A stretch of DNA of 64,000 bases from Bettongia penicillata ogilbyi (lineage: Eukaryota > Chordata > Mammalia > Diprotodontia > Potoroidae), in the NCBI GenBank assembly GCA_023548195.1, contig JAJHZJ010000220.1, forward strand, positions 565,279 to 629,278, in the 5' to 3' direction. The notes under the pieces were generated by a model. That model was not told the origin of the DNA. It searched no databases and was given only the letters and a program-made list of their open reading frames with translations. The stretch's first letter is position 1. The number at the start of each line of letters is the position of its first letter. A program made the position numbers and the translations under genes. Below are positions 22,545 to 34,238 of the stretch, in pieces.

Positions 22545-22824
22545 GATTGCATATATATGCATCTGCATATGGATATGCATGTAAACATAGGTATATAATA
22601 TATGCCAATCTTTACCTATGCATAAGCATGCCTGTACATGTTTATATGCAATAGATATGACCTATATATTTTGTGTGCTAGTACTTATATAGTACACAAT
22701 ATGCAATACATTATAACATGACATTTATGTTAGCATTTTTATATATGTAATAAATATACATGTCTGCATAGGTAAAAATATGAATATGTATATATGAGCA
22801 TATATATCCTTTTATTTGTACCTC
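22545..22824. repeat. Degenerate ATGC/TATG-rich tract
   Basis: Many 'atatatgcat', 'gcatatggatatgcatg' and 'tatgcataagcatg' motifs. Decayed microsatellite. Confidence 0.7.
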
Positions 22825-22963
22825 ATATACTCATCACACTATACTTCGCATCCTATTTATCTGGCTCTGTATTGTATGTATGTATACATACATAGACATA
22901 CATACTCATGCGCATATGTACACATAGGTAAATAGGATGCAAAGAGCAGTGTGATAAGTATAT
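22825..22963. repeat. 139-bp imperfect inverted repeat
   Basis: Arms 22825-22861 and 22927-22963 match as reverse complements at 31 of 37 positions (shared core 'gcatcctattta'). The 65-bp spacer is itself palindromic ('tgtatgtatacataca'), so the whole unit folds into one long hairpin. May be a MITE remnant. Confidence 0.7.
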
Positions 22964-23999
22964 AGAAAAAGCACAACTAACGAGCTATGTGACTTCACAC
23001 ATCACTTCTGGCTATTTAGGAAAGGTGGAGAAAAACTGGTCCTGTGAAGATGGTCCTAGTTCCATCTGTCACATGACTTTGACTTTAGCTGTAGATCAGA
23101 AGCAGAAAGAATCCTTGTCCCAACTGGGGTTATCAAAAGAAGGCACTGTGGTGTTCAGAGGAGTTTAAGTGAACTGTTATTTGACATGAGCTAACCCTGA
23201 CTTTGGGAAATTGGCTTGAAGAAATATGCAAATAAAGTTGGCTCTATCATGCTTCACTTGAAATTGCAATATCAGTGAGAGTTAAGGGTCAGCCCACCAA
23301 AAGAGTAATTGCCCAGTTAAAATGAAATGGAAGAATTTCGTAAAGCTGTATAGCACTGGAGCATAAAAACCCATTAAGACAAAGCTCCTAGAAGAATTCA
23401 GTATTCCCAGGATCAACACTGGTTGAAAACCAACAGTCTTTTTAAAATGAATCCACTTTAGCAACCTTAGGCAGAGATTGTGAGGAAGGATCTCATTGTA
23501 TTGAAATGGTTAATAAATGTGGCCTCATGCTGACATTAGGAGTCAATAACAAAAGCTCTTCTGGTTGCTTTCTAAATCAGGTCAAAAGTAATAACCAAGG
23601 TAGCTTCCTTTGGGGTAGATTTATACTATTGCATTGCAGTTTTATTTTCATAAATTGTCATAGAGTAGGTATTATGTAATGGCCAGGCAATGCATGACAA
23701 TGAAATTTTTCATTTTGCATTGATAGGGAGTGATAGAATTCATGAATAATTTAACCATTCATTTAGGGTCCCTCAACAGAGTACTCATAAGTCCACTATG
23801 AGATATATGAATATAATTAGTTTCATTATATATTTGTCATTAGTCATTCATTTTTAAATATGGTAAAAACAACAGCAACAACATCATTGATTCTTATAAA
23901 TTAAAAGTACTATATATCTATCAGAAGCTTGTAATATGAATTAACCAGTGATAGGAAAAATATGTTGATTTTTTAAAAAATGTTATAATTAGCTAGCTA
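22964..23999. other. Repeat-poor unassigned sequence
   Basis: Bases 22975-23640 are balanced in composition and contain an octamer ATGCAAAT at 23226-23233. Possibly regulatory, possibly just repeat-free. No credible frame. Confidence 0.35.
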
Positions 24000-24065
24000 A
24001 AATAATCAATTAATAAGCACTTCTTAGGCACACCCTATGTGCCAGGAACTATACTAAGCAATCCT
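24000..24065 (-). mobile_element. L2 LINE 3' terminus, minus strand
   Basis: 'aattaataagcacttcttaggcacaccctatgtgccaggaactatactaagca' is a clear reverse complement of the L2 end. Confidence 0.75.
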
Positions 24066-24935
24066 ATTCTTCTATGGAACTGTTGACAAAATACAAATTA
24101 ATTTGGGGTAAATGGAGAAGGAAAATCTAAAAGCTGTTTAAAAAATAGCCCAATACACATAAAATTTATTTGCATTAAAAGTTATAAATAAGCAAATATG
24201 AGCAAAAAGAACCCAGAAGCTGCCTCATGTATGCCAAAATAAGCCATCATTCTTCAACTATAAAATTTCTACAGTTCTAAAATTCTTGATGAAAAACTAA
24301 AAGTGAAGGCAAGTCTCCCACTTATCTCTAAAATAAATGGAATCCTCTTATATTTAGCTTGTTTTCCAAGAAGAGATGAATAGATAAATTTTATAATGTA
24401 ACCTACAGAGGGAAGAGAATAGACCTGGAGGAAGAGGGGAATGAATTTACATGGATGACAGAATTTAATCCTGAACTTCAATGGTGTTTTCTCACTTTCA
24501 TTTGACTAGAGAAAAATTATCTGGAATCTACAGGCCTAATGTGATATGTGCAGTCAGTATTTCCCTGCAGTTCACCTGCCTCCTCTATCCCTGGGCTAAT
24601 TACAAGACCATGGTTCCATCGGCTATTCAGCTTAACTATATTTATGGGTTCTGCTCTATGAGCTGCATTGGAAATGTAGATAGTTAATTATTTAGTACCT
24701 ATATAAATTTATTTTGCTTGTATAAACTCACATCTTCCAAACACCTGCTGCTAGGTTGCGTTATGTAAACCCAACTACACTGCAATCATGGGAAAACTGT
24801 GTAAAGCTTTCTACATACTTTTTAATCCAACTTCTTCCTGCAGCTATGAAGTCACATCCAAAAATGGAATGGAAGGACAAGTTTTATGGAGGACAGAATC
24901 CATTTCAATGGCAGTAATTTTCGTAGCATCATTTA
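24066..24935. other. Unassigned, partly repeat-poor sequence
   Basis: No gene. Bases 24480-24900 are balanced in composition and repeat-free, and so a weak conserved-element candidate. Confidence 0.4.
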
Positions 24936-24936
24936 T

Positions 24937-24938
<2 letters not shown>

Positions 24939-24995
<57 letters not shown>

Positions 24996-24996
24996 A
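24939..24996. repeat. Compound (AC)n(AT)n microsatellite
   Basis: About 40 bases of AC followed by about 16 bases of AT. Confidence 0.97.
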
Positions 24997-25061
24997 ACAT
25001 TTTACTTTATTACTATGAATTATTTCAGTATATATGCATATCAGTAAGCACCCCAAAATAC

Positions 25062-25750
25062 ATAGAGGGGCCTACTATCACAGGTTCTTTGATCTACATT
25101 CATAAAATGAAAGCAACTTTCAGTGGGTTAGCAATCACTTTAATCAAGCACATGTATCATTCCTTTTACCAAGTATATATATCATTCAGTTAGCTCAGGG
25201 AGTCAACACACCAAACTTTGAAGAAAATACAGAGAAATTAAAGATCAACAGACATGGCTTCCTCTGCCTGAATTCAACAGAGAGTTGGACTCCACCTGCC
25301 TGACTATAGTTACCAGAGAGGGAAACACAACATCTGGCTTCTCAAAGCTGGGTGGGGTAGGCAGCGCTCCTTAGTGGTTTCTCAGAGTCCTCATCTGGCC
25401 AACCAAAACTTCCAGGCAGTTAGCCCCAAAGTAATCAGCAGACATGGCTTCCTCAGCCTGACCACAGTTGAACAGACAGATGCAGCTGTCTGACCAGTTA
25501 CAGGGAAAGAGCAGAATGACATCTGGGTTCTCAAAGCCAGGAGGCTCTCTAGGGGCTTCCCGGACTCCTCCTCTGGTATTCAAACCTTATTACAAAAACT
25601 AAGCCCCAAAGTAAAACCTCAACTCAGAGTATTTATACCTTTTTTAGAGCCAGAGGATATCACAAACCTTTGACCCAGTCTGTCAATAGAAAAAACAAAA
25701 GATACTTGGGACCCTCCAACAAAACAACTCCTCTAATAAAGCTTCCCACA
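25062..25750 (-). mobile_element. Putative ERV LTR with internal tandem duplication
   Basis: Read on the minus strand, the element starts TGTGGGAAGC at 25750, has a TATA-box-like 'aggtataaatactc' about 112 bp in (25631-25638) and an ATTAAA poly(A)-signal candidate at 25139-25144. These features, in this order, are those of a retroviral LTR. Between them lies a 190-bp tandem duplication: 'cagacatggcttcctc' begins at 25249 and again at 25439. The end near 25062 is uncertain, and no target-site duplication was found. Confidence 0.5.
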
Positions 25751-26848
25751 ATGGTCAGGTCCATCAATGGGTGGGAAAGGTCTTTAACCACTTTAAAATA
25801 ATTAACAATACAAATACATATACTGTTTCTAGTTAAAGGAACTCTTGTTTCTGTACTATACTCCTTGTAAAGAGTCTGGATTGATTAAGGCAAGATTCAG
25901 TCAGAGGCACTTGATTGTTCTAAAACAAAAAGAGCAAAAAATCCTATTTTGATTGCCGTCCCACTATGTAGCTATAATGCAATTATATATGCATGTGTGT
26001 ATGTAGAAATGTATACACATAAATTACATATATATAAATATTCATGGATACAACAATAATTAGGTCACAAAGTTTATATATATACATATATATTTAAAAC
26101 ATATACATATATATTATAGAATATTTGTATATTTCTTTACGATGAAAAAGGTCATAAAGTAATTAAACTCAGATACAAATTTGTGGCAGATTCAAGACAC
26201 TTGACATTAAAATGAAAATGACTTCAAATTCTATCATGCAAGTTAGGACATTTTGATATTGTGATGAGTTATAGGGGATTGTGTCACTTGACAATGATTT
26301 TACTCTCTTGTTTGAAAACTGTGCTTAACACTTTACAGCAACAGAGGCTTTGGTGGGGCTAAGCACTACGGGTAATTTAGTCAATGGATCAAAAATGTTA
26401 CTTGTATCAGCCATCATTCCTGCAGAGCTACATTTTAGGTGGGTAATACCTTCAATTTGTTCATATAATATGGACTTCAATGGACCTTAGCAGAATTCAT
26501 TCCTCAGAGATATAGGTTCCTAATCGTGGCAAACAGTAGAAACAAATAATCTTTCTCATGGTAATATACAGAATTCCAATGGAAACAAGGTAAACTAAGA
26601 TATGTAACTGAAGTCTAACATGGCATCAGGTAAAAATCCTATAAAATAGCATTGAAACAATTATGGTATCTTCAGCATGTGGCTCTAAAGCAAACAAGTA
26701 GAAGTAGTGATGATGGATCCCTAGGCTTAAAAGTATCTATTGATTATTTTTTGAAAGATCAATTCCTTTATTATTAAAGATCCAAGGCAACAATGACTAC
26801 TAAGTTTAAAGCCTTCATCAATATGGTACTGTGAAAACAAAATGGGTC
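25751..26848. other. Unassigned sequence
   Basis: No gene. Bases 25751-25970 could be ERV-internal sequence continuing from the LTR. Bases 25975-26130 are TATA/ACAT-rich. The rest is not recognised. Confidence 0.45.
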
Positions 26849-26849
26849 G

Positions 26850-26990
26850 GATGCTCACTCCACCTAATACTACCTTTAATGTCACCTTTGGCTAGTTCTT
26901 TCAGCTCTCTGAATATCAGTTTCCTCATCCGTAAAACTAATTCCTGTGCTTTCCAATTCTACCATGCATATGATTCCACCATTCCTGCCA
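26850..26990 (+). mobile_element. MIR-type SINE core, plus strand
   Basis: 'gtcacctttggctagttctttcagctctctgaatatcagtttcctcatccgtaaaact' is the MIR core, followed by the decayed tail 'ctgtgctttccaattctaccatgcatatgattcc'. Confidence 0.75.
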
Positions 26991-27164
26991 CTGGAAGTGA
27001 AGTTGTGAGCAAAGAAGCACTCTTACGTGGAATCTGAACCCTATCTCACAATATAAGTAATGGATCCCTCCAATTATTTAAACCTTTTTACACTTAATCA
27101 TTGGCTAATATATACTTTTGCGTTTGATGATTAACAATTATTTATACTGAAATAAAACTAGTGG

Positions 27165-27372
27165 ATATATTCATAGTGCTTTTAAATTTGAAAAGTGCTG
27201 TGTACACGGATCACATTTATTTCTCACAGCAACCCTGGAAGGTAAATATTTCAGGCATTATTAACTTTATTTTATAAATTGAAAAAACTCAAGTGGAGAA
27301 AAGTGTAGTGACTCCCTTATGGTCACAGAGTTAGAATGCAACAGAGGCAGGATTCCATTTCCAATACGCGTT
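27165..27372 (-). mobile_element. MIR SINE, minus strand
   Basis: 'catagtgcttttaaatttgaaaagtgctgtgtacacggatcacatttatttctcacagcaaccctggaaggtaa' then 'attataaattgaaa'-type and 'tggtcacagagttagaatgcaacagaggcaggattccattt' segments. Near full length. Confidence 0.8.
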
Positions 27373-27734
27373 CCGCAACACCAAGTTAATTCAGTGGAGC
27401 AAATGTACTATTTGTGGCTTTCCCCATTACAGCAAAGCTTTGGTTCAGGTAAAAAAAAAAAGATCCATGAATAATTCATTCTATTATGGAAAAAAATGCC
27501 TAAAGGTAGCCACTAAAAATAGACAATATTCTACGTGGTCTTCTCCCAGCACCTGGATGACAGAGTGACGGTGTGTCTTTTTACATAAAAAATGAATATT
27601 ATAATGCAAAAAGAAGCAAAAGTTACATAGGCAAAGAAGATCCAAAGTTCAATATAATATATGCTGGGGGATTAATTACCAACACATATGTGACCTCAGG
27701 TCTAGCTAAGCATCTGATTGTTTTTAACACAAAT

Positions 27735-27890
27735 ATAGCTGTATATGCATACATGCACACACATGTGTACATATACACACATGCATGCATATATGTATGT
27801 ATGCACAGACAAATGTACATAAGATATATACAATATGCATAGTACATAAATGCACACATGCACATAGATATATACATAAACATCTCTGCA
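27735..27890. repeat. TATGCACA-rich tract
   Basis: Interspersed 'atgcatacatgcacacacatg' and 'catgcatgcatatatgtatg' units. Several overlapping frames on the minus strand are artefacts of it. Confidence 0.8.
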
Positions 27891-29036
27891 TATATGTAAA
27901 TGCAATGCAGGCATACACAAAAAATTGTAATAATGAGAGAATGGGTTAGATGGTCTAAGAGGGGCTTCTACAATCAGTCTCTGTAATTCTATAATAAAAA
28001 TATGTAAAATTGCAAAGGAAACATTGCAAAGAGAAACATTAATATATATTTCTATTCACATATAAATAAATAGTATATTTAATATGGCTATCAACTGTTA
28101 CCAGTATCAAAGAGGATTATAACACTTTAATTCATATAGACAAGGATGAACAACAGGCAAAGGACAATGGAACAAATGAGCTACTTGTGAGAGTTTCCCT
28201 AGAATATTAACTCTCTGTAGAATTTAAGTGTGGCAAAATTATGTGGTTCCAGGCTTTTTTTTATTTTTTTAAATTTCATTTTCTAATAGATTGAATTGTA
28301 TTAAAAAAGGAACAATTAGGGATCATCAGTGGGCAAAAAGTATTTAAAAACAACAGATTTAAGAAGATTTTTTAATCTAAGAGAAGGAAAATCATTGAAT
28401 TATTATTCTATGGATTAAATCTCACAATAACTATAAATGATCCACTGATGTTTTTGGAGGTATCACACATTTTATGCACATTTCTTCTCTGCTCACAGTT
28501 ACCAAAGTTGTAATACATCTCTAGTTCCCTTCTATCTCTCAAATAGAATCCACTCCCACCTTGGCTGAAAGTGAGTAAGAAAAAAAGAGTTCTTTAATGT
28601 CACAACAATCAAAGTAGAGAAAACCAACAGGAAGTGAGGAAATTAGATATTTGGATGTGATTAGAGCCTGGTCTCGCCTTAGAAAGGGTAAAAAAAGTTT
28701 CCATTAAATGTAGATGTAAGAGGAAGCAAGAAGGGATTTATAATGGGTTTCTTGGAAAGGTTAGGAGCTTCATTACAACACCTTCTCCAAGCAGATGTTC
28801 AACTTTCCAAGAGGTGGGATCAATTAGTATTAGAAGAAAATTCATAACTAAATTAGAGTTAGGAAGGGAGCACAGATCCTGAAGGAGGATATTATAATCT
28901 TAGGAGATGTGAGTGGTTATGATAATGGCAGGGGTGAGCACCTGTGAACACCCATGAATAATTACATAGACACAGTACTTCTTGCACTCTTCATAAACTG
29001 ATTAATTGGAAGGGGAAGTTACAAGTGAAGGTCACA

Positions 29037-29039
<3 letters not shown>
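27891..29039. other. Unassigned sequence
   Basis: AT-rich noncoding DNA with no recognisable repeat. Confidence 0.5.

Positions 29040-29092
<53 letters not shown>
29040..29092. repeat. (TA)n microsatellite
   Basis: About 50 uninterrupted bases of TA. Confidence 0.98.
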
Positions 29093-29094
<2 letters not shown>

Positions 29095-29484
29095 CACACA
29101 CACAAGAAAAAATATAGCAAAGAGAACTCCAATTTACTATTCTAGAAACTCTACTTTTCACAAAGCAGAGAGAGAGAAAATCTATAGGCGTAACAGCAGA
29201 AGAAAATAACAGAATCTCTTAGAAAAGTTATGATCTGTTAGAAAAGATATGATCAAAAGAATGATAATTGAAATAAGATGTTGGATCACATAGTTACCTG
29301 AGCAGGGAAAGGGAGAGTCAAAGGTAAATGTGAGTGTGTGAGTGAATGGGTCTGTGTGTGTGCTCAAGCACATGCACATTTAATCTGTGAATGTGTAGTG
29401 GGATGCAAAAGTGGGAAAGATAATATGGTAATGATAATAACTAGTATAGATAAGAGAGACAGACAGAGATGTACAAAGAGTGGA

Positions 29485-29528
29485 GGGAAGAAAAAAAGGA
29501 AGGAAGGAAGAAAAGGAGGGAGGGAAAG
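29485..29528. repeat. (GGAA)n purine tract
   Basis: 'gaagaaaaaaaggaaggaag' followed by 'aaggagggaggga'. GGAA arrays of this type can bind ETS factors. Here it is short and isolated. Confidence 0.85.
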
Positions 29529-29839
29529 TGACAGAAGCTAATATTGGTATCGTCAATGAGATTAGCTAAAATATAAATTGCAGAAACAGCTAACATGTGA
29601 ATGAGATTGACAAGAATGAGGCAACATGGCAGGATTTGGAGGTGGCAGTTAAAGCAGTAGTAAAGAATGGCTATTTCGCTGAACCTATACATTTAGAAAA
29701 TCGAAAAATAGATTAATTGTACATGGAATCAAAATAAAAGAATAGGGAAAATAGAAATTTTCAAATAAGCACAAAATTAACTTTAAAAAGAGAAAATAAG
29801 TGCTAAAGAACTATAGACATGACAAAAGTAAAATTTGAT

Positions 29840-29985
29840 TCTGGCTTTTAGTCCTTATTTGACTTCTTGGAAGTCACTTAACCTCTGTGGACATTAGCTT
29901 CATCCTTTGCAAAATGAGGGACTTGGAGGGAATGGATGCTAGAGTGCATTCTAGCTATAAGTCTAGCTATAAGTATACTATTCTT
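29840..29985 (+). mobile_element. MIR-related SINE, plus strand
   Basis: 'gattctggcttttagtccttatttgacttcttggaagtcacttaacctctgtggacattagcttcatcctttgcaaaatgagggacttgg' has the SINE core and tail. The tail 'gagtgcattctagctataagtct' is followed by an 11-base direct repeat. Inserted in or next to the old L1 that follows. Confidence 0.75.
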
Positions 29986-29989
29986 GTAT

Positions 29990-31510
29990 TGATAATATCA
30001 CAACATTTCTGTTAACTTGATAAACAAAGAGGAAATTGAAATTGTCATAAGTACATATTAGAAATTAATTTTCATTATTATATTCTCATTAAAAATCTTG
30101 AAGGAAATTATGATTACCTATGAAAATATCAAAATTCATAAAACAGAAAAAATTTTTAAAGTTCATCTCAAAAAGTTAAATTGAACAAGAATTAAAGGAA
30201 ATTTCAGAGAAAGCAAAAGAAGTAGGGGCAAGTAAAGACATATTGGCAAGTAAATTCTATCAAATTATAGGGAACATTTAAATCCTGTCATTCCAAAAAT
30301 ATTCAAAATCATTTATAAGAAAGCACTTTGCTAACTTCATTTATAAGAAAAAATATTATCTCCTCACCATATCAAAGAAGTAAAATAGAAAATAAAATAA
30401 TATAGATAAATATCAACAATGAATATTGACTCAAAATTTGAATAAAATTCTACCAGAAAAACTATAGCAATGTATTAAAATTTTTTCACTGTGCTCAAAT
30501 TGGGTTTTATAATGGGCTATAATGACAGTTAATATAAAGAAATAAATCAACATAATTATATTAATAAAAATTTAAACTGCATTGTTGCATCAATATACAC
30601 TTCTATAAAATATACTATTAATTTATCCTAAAAATGAAAAAGTATAGGCATAGGGGAAAAAAAATGATAAAAGTACATGCCTAAAACCAAAAACTATCTT
30701 CAATCTAAGTATGGAACAATGGAAGCTTTTCCAACAAATATTGGAGGAAAACAAGGATAACCCTTTTGTCAAATATCATTCGACATAGTTCTAGACAAAA
30801 GAATGAATTAAAAATATTGACATTAGCAAATAGGAGAGGAAATTATCTCCATGTAAAGGCAATGTAATAATTTATTAAATAAACAACAGACACCACAAAG
30901 AACTCAGTTGAGATAACAGCCTCAGTAAAATGAATTTATAGTGACACAATACATCCATATTATCAATATTTTTATAACAAAAATACAAGAGGATAGAATA
31001 ATTGCATTTTGTAATTACAAAGTAAATAAAATATCTGAGAATATCTACCAAGAAATTATGAAGATTTACATAAGTACAGTAACAAAATATTTTTTCAGAG
31101 AAATGAAGGGAGACCAATAACTGGAGGAATATCCATCACTCATAATTTTGTTGTACCAGTTTAATAAAAATCATGACTCTATTTAAATTAATTGACATAT
31201 ATTTAATACTATTCTAATGAATCTATCAAGGGATTACTGTATTGCACTAGAAAATAACATTATTAATTTAAAGAAACAAAAGTTTGAAAAGCATAAGGGA
31301 AATGAAAAAGAAATTAGGAATGAAGTGAGGATTGACATGTCATATTTCAAGCTACATATGACTATAATTATCAAATCTATTTGGCACTCGCTAAAAAATA
31401 GGAAATTTTGTAAGTGGTACCATGTGGATAGTGACAATCAGAGACTATAAATCTCAGTAACCCCATGTTCGACAAATGCAAGAATGTAAATTACTTGGAT
31501 AAGGATTTTT
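29990..31510 (+). mobile_element. Very old L1 ORF2 relic, plus strand
   Basis: A decayed L1 ORF2 segment, with many stops and indels. Bases 30725-30800 still read like the RT block around AFPTNIGGKQG ('gcttttccaacaaatattggaggaaaacaagg'). Bases 31020-31150 follow L1 order with 'ctggaggaatatccatcactcat'. Bases 31370-31400 give IIKSIWHSLKNR, and the end reads MFDKCKNVNYLD-like (31466-31501), the counterpart of the FDKPKDPSFWDK block found in the 57283 L1. Its 5' part may begin near 29690. Confidence 0.7.
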
Positions 31511-31624
31511 CATAAACCAACTTAATTAATACTATCACTACCCTTTCATTCTGTTCTTTTGATATTACTTTTTTGAATGAAATTAAAATACATTTATTTA
31601 ACATTTTTTAAATAACATCTTGAT

Positions 31625-31795
31625 AGGCAATGTGGCAAGGTGATCAAAAAGATAGCCAGGAAATCAGCAAAATCTGGACTCAAATTTGGACTCTCATCTC
31701 ATCTCATCTAAGATACTGTGTGACACTGGGTAAGTCACTTAAACTGTAAATTCTTTAAGCATCTCTCTAATTCTATTAATTGTGAAGATTATATT
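31625..31795 (+). mobile_element. MIR-type SINE, plus strand
   Basis: 'gcaatgtggcaaggtgatcaaaaagatagcc' (head), 'ctggactcaaatttggactctc' (B-box area) and 'tactgtgtgacactgggtaagtcacttaaactgtaaattc' (core). Confidence 0.8.
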
Positions 31796-31849
31796 GCCCA
31801 GCATCACTATAGAATATTTCTTTACCTGTGAGTTTCCAGTGCCAATGAC

Positions 31850-32340
31850 ATGAAAGATCTAGTTCCTATCCTTATTCTTAAATATTATCAGAACCCCTGC
31901 CCACCATTTAAGGTTGTCAAGATTTCTTTGCATCCTGCTTTTTACATTCAATTTGTTAATTATTCCTCTGAGCTTTATGTAATTTGCAAAATTAGTAACT
32001 ATGACAACTATGACTTCATTTAATTTATTGATAGAAATATTGAGCAATACATAGTCAAGGAGAGATAAGAAAGACTTCCCTCCAAATTGACATATATTAG
32101 TCATCTATTTTTGGGCATAGTCAACCAAATATCAACTCACTGAATGGTATTATAATCATTCTACAAAGATAACATCAAATACTTTGCCAAATGCCAATCT
32201 GAAATCTAGTTATAATATGCCTGTATCATTCTCTTAGGCAATTAGTTTTTTTAAAAAATGAATCTGGCCAGTTGTTTTTTTTTTTTTTTTTAATCAATCT
32301 GCATTAGATCCTTCTAATCACTTCTTCAGTTTCTAAGCTT
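31850..32340 (-). mobile_element. CR1/L3-type LINE reverse-transcriptase relic
   Basis: An 81-codon minus-strand frame at 31859-32104 reads LDYVLLNISINKLNE then VTNFANYIKLRGIIN and RMQRNLDNL, aligning with the CR1/L3 palm block, in which the residue pattern is normally FADDTKL. The catalytic Asp pair is lost (FANY). Bases 32160-32220 carry the flanking 'actttgccaaatgccaatctgaaatctagttata' phrase shared with the copy at 10560-10990. Dead. Confidence 0.75.
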
Positions 32341-33212
32341 TTGCAAAACAAAAAACATGACATTTATTAATGTGTTCCAATTAACTGATCTTTATTTGGA
32401 AGTATTCATTTTATTTTAAAATATTGTAGAAGTATTTGTCCATATCCAGTCCAACATTACATCTCCTATGTTCTCAAACATCAAGTTCTATAGTCATAGA
32501 CAGAAGTTCAATCACTATCAAGACATGTAATTTTTCCTGATGAAGAGAATTTGAGTCCTAAAATGTAAATTGTTCTCTTCTCAAGTACCAAACTGTTTTG
32601 GGTTTCCAAATAACATAATAACTGTTTCGGGTTTCCAAATAATATAAATTTTTAGTAGTTACTATTTTCTTCTTTCTAGTTCTATCTCTTTGAAAAACTC
32701 CTGAAATTACATGGTTCTCAATTAGCCTTTCACACTTAACAGAGCTGATCCTTTCCTTGTTTTCCTTTTCCTCCCAAAGTAGCTTTTAAGTATGTTTTAG
32801 TTCTCTTGAACATGCTGTAAAATTTTCAGCTATTGCTGAACTTTAGAAGTCATTGGGACAATATTCTTCTAAGTGCAATGGGGTGCTGGTGAGCATAAAC
32901 TTGTATGCTTAGTAAATATAAACCCTCATATGAAAAATCCTGCAGAGCCTGCTTCCTGAGAAGCAGGATTATGTGTAATAGAAGAGGCTGTGAGATTTTC
33001 CAAACAGACATGCTGAAATTGGTTCAAACATTCAAAAGACATTAATCATTCAGAAGTCTTCTTATGATTTAGTCTGACTTCTTCCTGCCTATCTACATTA
33101 TGGTTAGAGAAAAGAGTGAATGCAGTAAGGGCATCATTTTCTTCCCATGTAAGGCCAAAATGCACCTAAGAATTATGGGCCTCGGAAATTTGCTTGTTGT
33201 AATATATATTTG
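32341..33212. other. Unassigned sequence with a small duplication
   Basis: Noncoding. Bases 32591-32648 hold two tandem copies of a ~30-bp unit ('actgttttgggtttccaaat'). Nothing else recognised. Confidence 0.5.
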
Positions 33213-33221
33213 TTCCCACTT
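33213..33221. repeat. Target-site duplication, left copy
   Basis: 'ttcccactt' just outside the T-rich (reverse poly(A)) end of the HAL1-like element. Identical to 36012-36020. Confidence 0.6.
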
Positions 33222-34238
33222 TTTTTAATATAAATTTATTTAACTTTTTACATTCATTTTCACAAAATTTTGGGTTCCAAATTTTCCCCCTTTTATTCCC
33301 TCTCCCCACCCCAATACACCGAGCATTCTAATTTTCCCTATCACCAATCTGCCTTCTCTTTTGTCCTGTAGGGGCAGATGACTTTCTATTCCCCATTAAC
33401 TGTATTCCTTATTTCCTAGTAGCAAGAACAGTACTAAACAGTTCTTCCTAAAACTTTGAGTTCCAAATTCTCCCCATCCCTCCCTCCCCACGCGTTCCCT
33501 TTGGGAAGGCAGGCAATTCAATATAGGCCATATCTGTGTAGTTTTGCAAATGACTTCCATAATGGTCATGTTGTGTAAGACCAGCTATATTTCCCTCCAT
33601 CCTATCCTGCCTCCGATTGTTTCTATTCTGTTTTTTGATCCTGTCCCTCCTCAAGTGTTGATTTCAAATTGCTGCCTTCTCCCATTGCCCTTCCTTCCAT
33701 CATACCTCCCTCCCTGCTTATCTCCTTCTCCCCCACTTTCCTGTATTGTGAGATAGGTTTTCCTGTATTGTAAGATAGGTTGAGTGTACATTTTATTCCT
33801 TCCTTTAGTCGAATGTGATGAGGGTAAACTTCATGTTTTTTTCTCAGCTCTCCTCTTTTTCCCTCCACTAAAAAGTCTCCTACTTACCTCTTGAATGAGA
33901 TATAATTTACCCCATTCCATTTCACCCTCTCTCCTCCCAATACATTTCTCTCTCACCGTTTATCTTAATTTCTTTTAATATATGGTCCCATCCTATTCAA
34001 TTCACTCTGTGCTCTCTGTCTCTGTATGTGTGTGCATTTATGTATGTGTATGCATGCTCACACATGTACATGCGTGTTAGTATGTGTGTGTATGTGTGGG
34101 TGTGGTCCCACCAACTACCCGGATATTGAAAAGTTTTAAGAGTTACAAATATTGTCTTTCCATGTAGGAATGTGAACAATTCACCTCTGACAAGTCCCTT
34201 ATGACTTCTCTTTGCTGTTTACTTTTTCACGCTTCTTC

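Noticed and set aside
25371..25583. 70-codon minus-strand frame in the LTR-like element
   Set aside because: Falls across the 190-bp duplicate. No similarity to a known protein and no start context; more likely a chance open frame.
29338..29541. Basic/Ser-rich 67-codon frame
   Set aside because: Spans a GGAA purine tract and simple TG sequence. Non-conserved low-complexity coding.
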